A stretch of 7,119 nt of DNA from an uncultured Eubacteriales bacterium (GTDB taxonomy: Bacteria > Bacillota > Clostridia > Oscillospirales > Acutalibacteraceae), in NCBI GenBank assembly GCA_934702115.1, contig CAKUYF010000047.1, positions 1 to 7,119 on the forward strand, given 5' to 3'. Each line of letters starts with the position of its first letter. Position 1 is the first letter of the stretch. The position numbers were made by a program, and so were the translations under genes. This document shows, piece by piece, positions 1-5,282 of the stretch. The notes below the pieces were generated by a model, which was given only the letters and a program-made list of their open reading frames with translations, did not search any database and was not told the origin of the DNA.

Positions 1-867
1 GGGGTAGAGTATAGTCCTGATACGGAACTCAAAAAATATTATGGAGAGTATGCTAATAATGTATTAAATGGTATAGGTGTGGAATACGAAAGTGATGGAA
101 GCAGTATAAAATATGAAGGATCTTTTAAAGATGGTCTTTATGGTGGAGAAGGTAAGCTTTATGTAAATGGAGTATTACAGTATTCAGGAAATTTTGAAAA
201 TGGAATTTATGGCGGGAGTGGCAATCTTTACGATCTTGACACGGGAGTTTTGATTTATTCAGGAGAATTCAAGGATGGGCTTTATGATGGTACTGGAAGC
301 CTTTATGATGTTGACACATCAGTTATAGTTTATGAAGGTGAATTTTCAAAAGGTAAAAAGCAAGGTACAGGTAAGTCATATGATAAACTGGGTTCACAGA
401 TGTTTGACGGTAACTTTAGAGGCGATAGTATAGATTATATAGCGTATTTAGGTAAATCGCCCGAAGATGTAACAAAAGAATTTGGACAAGAAACTTACAA
501 AACTGAAATTGATGGAAAAATGATAATAACTTATCTGAGCTTAGATGCTTCTGTAGTATTTACTGTGGATGGAGAAAAAGGAGAATATGCTTGTGAAAAA
601 ATAATATTAGGTACAAAAGATACGTTTATGGGACTTGGAGCAAAGAGTACTGCAGTAGAGAGAAGATCGGTCATGGGTGAACCTTTTTCATCTATAAATT
701 ATAGCTGTCCGGATTATTATAAAACTGTTTTTTCGAATTTAGCTATAAATATTAATAAAATAGATTCTGTACCTTCAGATAAGTATGTAATGAATAATTA
801 TTTTATTAGGTTTTATTTCAATGATGGTAGAACTGAGCTTAAATGTATAGAAATTTGTTCCATGTAA
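1..867 (+). CDS. MORN-repeat protein, 5' end outside the window
   Basis: The frame is open from base 1, giving 288 visible residues, and the true start lies upstream. A GTG at 79 is in frame but is not the start, because residues 13-36 before and across it form a complete MORN unit. MORN units (Y-x-G-x-F/Y...G-x-G...Y) begin near residues 14, 38, 61, 86, 111 and, degenerate, 135, at a steady spacing of 23-25 residues; residues 1-12 look like the tail of an earlier unit. MORN repeats form an elongated beta-hairpin stack that in known proteins binds membranes or protein partners; no catalytic residues are visible in it. Residues about 145-288 form a separate C-terminal region that I do not recognise. 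It holds two similar segments (LGKSPEDVTKEFG and LGAKSTAVERRSVMG), suggesting a duplicated module. The gene is followed on the same strand by the USP-like gene, with no clear terminator between them, so cotranscription is possible. Function and cellular location are unknown; any signal peptide would be outside the window. Confidence 0.85.
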   Translation, partial: GVEYSPDTELKKYYGEYANNVLNGIGVEYESDGSSIKYEGSFKDGLYGGEGKLYVNGVLQYSGNFENGIYGGSGNLYDLDTGVLIYSGEFKDGLYDGTGSLYDVDTSVIVYEGEFSKGKKQGTGKSYDKLGSQMFDGNFRGDSIDYIAYLGKSPEDVTKEFGQETYKTEIDGKMIITYLSLDASVVFTVDGEKGEYACEKIILGTKDTFMGLGAKSTAVERRSVMGEPFSSINYSCPDYYKTVFSNLAININKIDSVPSDKYVMNNYFIRFYFNDGRTELKCIEICSM

Positions 868-873
868 GATTAT

Positions 874-902
874 TTGAAATTTATTTAGTTTTATATTTTA
901 AT
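874..902 (+). promoter_or_regulatory. Possible sigma-A-type promoter for the USP-like gene
   Basis: TTGAAA at 874-879 is followed after 17 bases by TTTAAT at 897-902, close to the TTGACA/TATAAT consensus at ideal spacing. Transcription would start near 909, leaving a leader of about 20 bases that holds the ribosome binding site. The -10 match lacks the important A at its second position, and AT-rich intergenic DNA gives such matches by chance. The -10 would lie inside the palindrome at 891-916. Confidence 0.3.
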
Positions 903-916
903 TAATTAAAATATAA
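891..916. repeat. 26-bp perfect AT-only palindrome upstream of the USP-like gene
   Basis: The 13-base arm TTATATTTTAATT is followed immediately by its exact reverse complement, with the centre between 903 and 904. It lies in the 62-base gap between the MORN and USP-like genes and ends 4 bases before the GAGGT ribosome binding site. It could be an operator for a dimeric repressor, or a weak AT-only hairpin in the transcript. The palindrome itself is certain; its role is not. Confidence 0.85.
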
Positions 917-919
917 TGT

Positions 920-924
920 GAGGT
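920..924 (+). promoter_or_regulatory. Ribosome binding site that fixes the start of the USP-like gene
   Basis: GAGGT at 920-924 lies 5 bases before the ATG at 930. An in-frame GTG at 918 overlaps this site and has no ribosome binding site of its own, so the ATG is the better start. The resulting N-terminus, MNKNIQEFFERL, is what a Nif11-type leader looks like. Confidence 0.7.
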
Positions 925-929
925 TGATT

Positions 930-2135
930 ATGAATAAAAATATACAAGAGTTTTTTGAGAGATTATTTAATGATTCTGAACTACTAAATAAGTTTATAAA
1001 ACTTAAAAATAAAAATGAGATTTACGAATTTTGTATTCAAAACGGAGCAAAATTTAGTAAAGAAGAACTTATAGAAATTATTAAAAAAGGTGAAAATGGA
1101 TTGAAAAAGTCAAGCAATTCAATGAGACTTAATGAACTAGATAATGTAGTTGGTGGAAAAAAAGAGAATAATTTTTTTATTAAGTCTGTAGCTACTGCTA
1201 TGTCAGCTTTGAGTTTGGGAGGTTCATTTAATATTGTTCCTAATGCCGCTGCATTAAGAAAGGCTGAACCTAACAAGATTAAACAAGCAAGGGAGATTAA
1301 TCCCGAAGATTACAATTTTACCTCAAAAGATTGGGCTAATGTAGGGCTATCCGCTTTAGCTGTGGGAGCGCCCACACTAGCTGCCGTGATGTATTATTTT
1401 GGTCAGCATAATGGAAACCCTGGTGGGAATGTAACAGATCATTTTTCAGGAATTTTTAACCAGGATTCTGATAATAAGTGTTTAAATCGTTGTTATATAA
1501 ATGCGTATGTTCAGATGTTGCATCAAATACCTGCGATTAGGGAGTTCGTAAATAACAACAAAAATAAGGATGAGGTATTTCGCAGATTAAATAATGTGTT
1601 TTTAAAGATGGATATTTCCCATCCCATAGCATGGAATGATGAAGATTATGGGGAATTTTGCAAATTGGTAGGTCATAACGGTAGGCAGCGTTCTTATGAT
1701 GAGGTAAATGAAAGCATAGATAGAATTTGTTTAAAACAAAGGATAAAGCCTACCTTTACTGAAGTACTTAATTCTGATTCTCTTTTAGTGGGTCTGGAAA
1801 TCAAAAGTATTGAAGAATTTATTAAAGATAAAGATAATTTTGCTGTAATAAATATAGAACGAGCATCGCAAGAGGGCAAAAATACTTCAGAAATAGAAAT
1901 TCCCGATACTGTAATGAATGGCAAAGGAAAAAAATTCAAACTTATGAGTATGATTATTCATCATGGAAATTTGAATGGAGGTCACTATACTACTGTTAAA
2001 AGAGATAAGAACAATAGGTGGTGGCATTTGGACGATAATAGTGTTAAGCTTCAAGAAGGTGATTCTTGTTATTTAAGCACTGCGTCTTATGCAAGAAAAA
2101 ATGCCGTAACTTTGTACTATAGTGAAGAAAATTAA
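930..2135 (+). CDS. Nif11-leader protein with USP-like (C19) cysteine protease domain
   Basis: The product has 401 residues from the ATG at 930. Residues 1-76 match the Nif11/nitrile-hydratase leader family: a helical, charged segment starting NIQEFFERL and ending in ELDNVVGG, with the double glycine at 75-76. Known leaders of this type are cut after GG by peptidase-containing ABC transporters. Hydrophobic stretches follow at about 82-108 and 137-157. Residues about 181-401 carry the boxes of a ubiquitin-specific protease. The Cys box is RCYINAYVQML, with likely nucleophile C188. The His box is HHGNLNGGHY, with H352. WWHLDDNSV follows, with D368 as the likely third triad residue, and NAVTLYY matches the usual C-terminal strand. 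At about 220 residues the domain is shorter than typical eukaryotic USPs and has no CxxC pairs for a zinc finger. Inference: an exported deubiquitinase or ubiquitin-like protease acting on a host. A protease for another substrate is possible. Export, cleavage and activity are unproven, and no transporter gene is in the window. Confidence 0.8.
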   Translation: MNKNIQEFFERLFNDSELLNKFIKLKNKNEIYEFCIQNGAKFSKEELIEIIKKGENGLKKSSNSMRLNELDNVVGGKKENNFFIKSVATAMSALSLGGSFNIVPNAAALRKAEPNKIKQAREINPEDYNFTSKDWANVGLSALAVGAPTLAAVMYYFGQHNGNPGGNVTDHFSGIFNQDSDNKCLNRCYINAYVQMLHQIPAIREFVNNNKNKDEVFRRLNNVFLKMDISHPIAWNDEDYGEFCKLVGHNGRQRSYDEVNESIDRICLKQRIKPTFTEVLNSDSLLVGLEIKSIEEFIKDKDNFAVINIERASQEGKNTSEIEIPDTVMNGKGKKFKLMSMIIHHGNLNGGHYTTVKRDKNNRWWHLDDNSVKLQEGDSCYLSTASYARKNAVTLYYSEEN

Positions 2136-2156
2136 ATAATAAATTTAAAACAATAT

Positions 2157-2186
2157 ACTCTCAGCTAAAATCTGAGAGTTGTTTTT
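2157..2186 (+). terminator. Rho-independent terminator after the USP-like gene
   Basis: The 8-bp perfect stem ACTCTCAG/CTGAGAGT (2157-2164 and 2172-2179) has a 7-base loop and is followed by TGTTTTT and further T-rich sequence. It starts 21 bases after the stop codon. On the minus strand the same stem is followed by ATATTGTTTT, so it may also serve the converging ribF end, less efficiently. Confidence 0.8.
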
Positions 2187-2214
2187 ATTTCTAATTATAT
2201 TAAATGTAAAGACA

Positions 2215-2763
2215 TTATTTACTTAAATTTAACATTTGAGAGACACTTTCAGAATCATTATTAAGTAATGCTTTTCTTATTCTTGTAGAGCTTATAGGTT
2301 CATGCTTGTATAAAACAGGACTAGCAATTTTTGTTTTTATTTCGTAATCCAAGCATATTCTTTTTAAGTCATATGCATCTGCGATTCCGTTTTTTCCAAA
2401 ATGGTAGTTAAAACCACACACAACGTATTTTGCATTAAGTTTTTCATGGAGTACTTCTTTTACGAAGTTTTCTGCACTTAAATTTCGTAAATTTTCAAAA
2501 TCAACTTTATAAAGTATTTCTATTCCCATCTCTTCGAGAATTTTTTCTTTTAATTTTTCATCCGTTATTCTATGTTCTGGTGTGCCGAAAATTATAGATT
2601 TAGGATTTTGATTGAACGTAAAAACAGTAGGTATGAAGCCGTGTTTTTTAAGTTTTACTGCTGCGGTTATAACTTTTTGATGTCCTTTATGTATTCCATC
2701 GAAATATCCTAAAGCTACGCACAAAGGAGAAAGTTGCTTTTCAAGATTTGTATATATTTTCAT
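2215..2763 (-). CDS. ribF: RibF-type FAD synthetase (FMN adenylyltransferase), lacking the riboflavin kinase domain
   Basis: The product is 182 residues with ATG at 2763-2761 as start; a GTG nine bases further up lies inside the ribosome binding site and is rejected. The nucleotidyltransferase motifs of the FAD synthetase domain are all visible: GYFDGIHKGHQ at 19-29 (HxGH signature), TFNQNP at 49-54, GFNYHFG at 117-123 and SSTRIR at 158-163. The enzyme should join AMP from ATP to FMN, making FAD in the cytoplasm. Usual bacterial RibF has about 310 residues, with a C-terminal kinase that makes FMN from riboflavin. Here the protein stops at MLNLSK, where the inter-domain junction (usually near LLGRPY) is expected. 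Only about 80 bases separate the stop from the converging gene, so a frameshifted kinase remnant cannot be there. The cell would need a separate riboflavin kinase. It is the last gene of the minus-strand cluster; the usual neighbour rpsO is absent. Confidence 0.88.
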   Translation of the reverse strand: MKIYTNLEKQLSPLCVALGYFDGIHKGHQKVITAAVKLKKHGFIPTVFTFNQNPKSIIFGTPEHRITDEKLKEKILEEMGIEILYKVDFENLRNLSAENFVKEVLHEKLNAKYVVCGFNYHFGKNGIADAYDLKRICLDYEIKTKIASPVLYKHEPISSTRIRKALLNNDSESVSQMLNLSK

Positions 2764-2768
2764 TGAGA

Positions 2769-2774
2769 TCACCT
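2769..2774 (-). promoter_or_regulatory. Ribosome binding site of ribF
   Basis: AGGTGA on the minus strand lies 5 bases before the ATG at 2763. It overlaps the in-frame GTG at 2772-2770, which argues for the ATG as the true start and removes three residues from the longest reading frame. Confidence 0.7.
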
Positions 2775-2791
2775 AGACTTAATTTATTTAC

Positions 2792-2837
2792 TAATTTTGA
2801 GAATCATTTTATTTATATGATTTTTCGTTCAAAATTA
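2792..2837 (-). repeat. Nested inverted repeat between truB and ribF
   Basis: The outer arms TAATTTTGA (2792-2800) and TCAAAATTA (2829-2837) pair over 9 bp. The inner arms AATCAT (2802-2807) and ATGATT (2817-2822) pair over 6 bp around a 9-base loop, with an uneven internal loop. It occupies most of the 79-base gap after the truB stop. No T-run follows on the minus strand, so it is not a normal terminator. A transcript processing or stability element is possible. Confidence 0.5.
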
Positions 2838-2842
2838 TTACT

Positions 2843-3739
2843 TTAGCTTTCGCATTTTAAATATTTAAGTATTTGATTGTTTATATCCACTTTACCTATA
2901 CCTATAAATTTCCCTTCAGAATATAACTTAATTATTTCGTTATCAGTGGGAGGAAAATCGAATCGAAGGCGTGAAAGCATTAAGCTTCCGCCGTTTTTAA
3001 ACAGATTAGATTGGGGGACAGTAATGTTTACAGAATTATTATTTTTAAAAAGACGGTCAGTAGGGAATACGAACTGTTCAATAATTTCTTCAAGTTTAAA
3101 ATCATTTATTTTTTCAAGTGGCATAGTTTCTGAGAGTTTAAAAGAGTTTGACAAATTCCGGCACAAGTTACCCATACTTGCTCCAACGCCTAATTGCTTA
3201 CCTATATCATAACAAAGAGATCGGATATAGGTTCCTTTAGAGCATAAAATTTTTAACTTTCCTGTTTGTGACGCTTCATTAAATTCAATTAGTTTAAGAG
3301 ACTTTATGAAAATTTCACGCGGTTCTCTTTCTATTTCTTCGCCTTTACGTGCAAGATCGCATAATTTAACACCATTTTTTTTAATAGCGGAGTACATAGG
3401 AGGAACCTGTTTAATCTTTCCTTTAAAATTAAGAAGAGAGTCCTTCAGTGCTTCTATATTTACGTTTGAAGTTTGAGTATTAACAGTATTTCCCCAAATA
3501 TCCCATGTATCGGTAATGATTCCCAGATGTATTTCGCATGTATATTCTTTTTCAGTTTCCGAAGTAAAGACTTGGAATTTTGTACTGGATCCTAATAGGA
3601 CAGGTAAAACTCCTGTAGCCATAGGGTCGAGAGTACCCATATGGCCTATTTTTTTTTGATTAAACTTTTTTCTTAGTATTGCAATAACATCGAAAGAAGT
3701 AAAGTTTTTAGGTTTATTGATTGCTATTATTCCATTCAT
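2843..3739 (-). CDS. truB: tRNA pseudouridine-55 synthase TruB
   Basis: The product is a 298-residue full-length TruB, which converts U55 in the T-psi-C loop of tRNAs to pseudouridine. The catalytic box GTLDPMATG holds the nucleophile D38. KEYTCEI supplies the active-site tyrosine Y67, TDTWD follows at 77-80, VPPMYSA at 112-118, and GTYIRSL holds the conserved arginine R173. The last 60 or so residues (SVNITV... to GKFIGIGKV) form the usual C-terminal PUA-like RNA-binding part. The start ATG overlaps the nrnA stop as ATGA, and the upstream ribosome binding site is weak (GGGATGGGA), so translation is probably coupled to nrnA. The gene lies between nrnA and ribF as in many Bacillota. Its WDIWGN segment is a little unlike the common TDTxDxxG form, but nothing suggests loss of function. 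Confidence 0.96.
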   Translation of the reverse strand: MNGIIAINKPKNFTSFDVIAILRKKFNQKKIGHMGTLDPMATGVLPVLLGSSTKFQVFTSETEKEYTCEIHLGIITDTWDIWGNTVNTQTSNVNIEALKDSLLNFKGKIKQVPPMYSAIKKNGVKLCDLARKGEEIEREPREIFIKSLKLIEFNEASQTGKLKILCSKGTYIRSLCYDIGKQLGVGASMGNLCRNLSNSFKLSETMPLEKINDFKLEEIIEQFVFPTDRLFKNNNSVNITVPQSNLFKNGGSLMLSRLRFDFPPTDNEIIKLYSEGKFIGIGKVDINNQILKYLKCES

Positions 3740-4692
3740 TTATTTTCCCATCCCAAATATGTTAAGACTGCATTTGCAATTTCATTTATAATTTCATTTA
3801 TTTTTCCTTGAATACTAAATCCGGCAGCTCTAAAGTGTCCGCCGCCTTCAAACATGGAAGCGACATTATTAGCGTTCACTTCTTCGGAAGTACGTACGGA
3901 GACTTTGTAATTATCAGGGGACTTTTCACGCAAAGTTATTCCCACGTTCACACCTTCAATTCTTATCGGTATGGAAGCGATACCGTCACATTCATTGTCT
4001 TTTATATTATATTTTTGGAGATCTTTTAAGGTTATAAAGGTAATTGCAAGTTGACCATCGGCAAAATATTTTATATTTTGATTTAAAAGCTTTTCTATTT
4101 CAAGGATTTTTTTTGATTTTAGAGTAAAAAGTTTTTCGTTTATTCTAGATACTGCGACTCCTTGTTTCATTAATTTAGCAGCGATTTCATGTGATTTATA
4201 AGTAGTGTTAGAATATCTAAAACAGCCTGTATCGCTGGAAATACCAATGTATAGTCCTTCAGCGATATATTTATCTATGGGGACGTTTAAAAGTTCAATC
4301 AAGTCATATATTATTTCAGAGTTTGCTGCTGCGGTAGGGTCGATATAGTTAAGTGCAGCAAATTTTCTGTTAGAAATATGATGGTCGATACATAGATCAA
4401 TTTTGGAAGCATATTTTTCTAAACTGGGTTCTAAGAGTGAGTTACTTGCAAGGTCTACTGAAATTATATACTCTTCCTTAAATATTTGAGGCTCAATATA
4501 CTCTTTCATAAATTCAAATTTTTTTGGAATTTCATTACCAAGCAAAACTGTTGCTTGTTTACCTATTTTTTGAAGCATCCTACAAAGAGAGAAAGCGGAT
4601 CCCAAAGCGTCTCCATCTGGGAACATATGAGTAATTATATATATTTTATTCATACTTTTAATAGTTTGGGCAAGATCATTAATTGAGTGCAT
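3736..4692 (-). CDS. nrnA: DHH/DHHA1 phosphoesterase, NrnA-type nanoRNase and pAp phosphatase
   Basis: The product has 318 residues, the usual length for NrnA. The DHH domain shows the metal-binding boxes in order: THMFPDGDALGS (H22, D26, D28), ISVDLA with D80, IDHH at 102-105, and SSDTG with D154. The C-terminal DHHA1 domain ends with the substrate-binding motif GGGHFRAAG at 283-291. The family degrades 2-5 nucleotide RNA fragments and hydrolyses 3'-phosphoadenosine-5'-phosphate to AMP; which activity dominates cannot be read from sequence. The start ATG has AGAGGTG 8 bases upstream. A 202-base gap separates it from rbfA, and it overlaps truB by 4 bases. Its place between rbfA and truB is standard in Bacillota, so the NrnA assignment is preferred over other DHH members such as RecJ, which is much longer. 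Confidence 0.92.
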   Translation of the reverse strand: MHSINDLAQTIKSMNKIYIITHMFPDGDALGSAFSLCRMLQKIGKQATVLLGNEIPKKFEFMKEYIEPQIFKEEYIISVDLASNSLLEPSLEKYASKIDLCIDHHISNRKFAALNYIDPTAAANSEIIYDLIELLNVPIDKYIAEGLYIGISSDTGCFRYSNTTYKSHEIAAKLMKQGVAVSRINEKLFTLKSKKILEIEKLLNQNIKYFADGQLAITFITLKDLQKYNIKDNECDGIASIPIRIEGVNVGITLREKSPDNYKVSVRTSEEVNANNVASMFEGGGHFRAAGFSIQGKINEIINEIANAVLTYLGWENK

Positions 4693-4777
4693 ATGTTATT
4701 CACCTCTTTTGTTATTAAAAATTTAAAATGAGTAAGTGAGATTTTGCGATAGTTTTTTAAATGTATTTTAATATTAA

Positions 4778-4798
4778 GAACATCCTTATCGGATGCTC
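4778..4798 (-). other. Hairpin in the rbfA-nrnA gap
   Basis: On the minus strand GAGCATCC, loop GATAA, GGATGTTC gives an 8-bp stem with one G-U pair. The plus-strand version has an A-C mismatch instead, so the structure favours the minus-strand transcript. It is followed by TTAATATT and not by a proper T-run, so it is at best a weak terminator or attenuator. The rest of the 202-base gap (4693-4894) is AT-rich with no coding sequence I can support and no convincing promoter. Confidence 0.45.
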
Positions 4799-4894
4799 AT
4801 TTTGTAAATTTTCATTTTTAATATTAGTATTAAGATAATAGCTATTAAAAACTTGAATTTAAATTTTAAGATTTTGAATTAAGAATTTTTTAGG

Positions 4895-5239
4895 CTAAGA
4901 GGTTAAATTATTTATTTTTTCTAATATATGAGCTCCATACTCCACGGCATCTGTGGGAATAAATACCAGTGTAGGGATATATCGCAATCTTATTCTTTCG
5001 CCTAATTGTTTACGTATATATCCGGATGCGGCTTGCAGATAGTTTGTTGCTTTTTCAGCGTATTCATATCCGTTTAAAGCACTTATGAAAATCTTACAGC
5101 TTGAATTTTTTTTACTTACGTCTATTTTAGCTATAGATATAAATCCGTTTTCTAAACGTGGATCTTTTAATTCTCTTATAATAGCAGATATTTCTCTTTT
5201 TATACTTTCTGAAGTATGGTTTTTTCTATAACTTGGCAT
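4895..5239 (-). CDS. rbfA: 30S ribosome-binding factor RbfA
   Basis: The product is 114 residues, the normal length for RbfA, a single KH-fold protein that binds the 30S subunit near the 5' end of 16S rRNA during late maturation and in the cold. The family pattern is visible throughout: an N-terminal helix ending REISAIIRELKDPRL, a central strand DVSKKNSSCKIFISAL, the helix SGYIRKQLGERI, and the conserved RLRYIPTLVF followed by D, G and the final helix. It has an excellent ribosome binding site (AGGAGG, 8 bases before ATG). It starts 31 bases after the infB stop and is certainly in the same transcript. The binding site partly pairs with the sequence just after the infB stop, which may link its translation to infB. 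It ends with TAG. Confidence 0.95.
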   Translation of the reverse strand: MPSYRKNHTSESIKREISAIIRELKDPRLENGFISIAKIDVSKKNSSCKIFISALNGYEYAEKATNYLQAASGYIRKQLGERIRLRYIPTLVFIPTDAVEYGAHILEKINNLTS

Positions 5240-5246
5240 TATAATT

Positions 5247-5282
5247 CCTCCTCTTTTAAAAAGAGGATTTTTAGTCCTCTCT
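5247..5282 (-). promoter_or_regulatory. Overlapping hairpins at the infB-rbfA junction, covering the rbfA ribosome binding site
   Basis: The AGGAGG ribosome binding site is at 5252-5247 on the minus strand. Hairpin B (5250-5266) pairs CCTCTTTT with AAAAGAGG and covers half of that site. Hairpin A (5260-5282) pairs AGAGAGGA, in the last infB codons, with TCCTCTTT just after the stop. A and B share the CCTCTTTT segment and cannot form together. A ribosome finishing infB would disrupt both. This suggests translational coupling or stop-codon-dependent control; it is inferred from base pairing only. Confidence 0.45.

Noticed and set aside
79..81. GTG as start of the MORN gene
   Set aside because: The frame is open to base 1 and encodes a full MORN unit across the GTG, so the gene continues out of the window.
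912..917. Perfect TATAAT as a -10 box
   Set aside because: It would put the transcript start at about 924, inside the ribosome binding site, and the matching -35 position (TTTTAT) is poor. It is better explained as part of the palindrome.
918..920. GTG start of the USP-like gene
   Set aside because: It overlaps the ribosome binding site of the ATG at 930 and has none of its own.
1479..1481. C184 as the catalytic cysteine of the USP-like domain
   Set aside because: The CYxN context and the downstream Gln of the USP Cys box fit C188, not C184.
1037..1939. Minus-strand open frames inside the USP-like gene
   Set aside because: They are antisense shadows with no recognisable motifs; the plus-strand protein is clearly the real product.
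2136..2214. A frameshifted riboflavin kinase remnant after ribF
   Set aside because: Only about 80 bases lie before the converging gene, occupied by a terminator and AT-rich sequence, too little for the roughly 125-residue domain.
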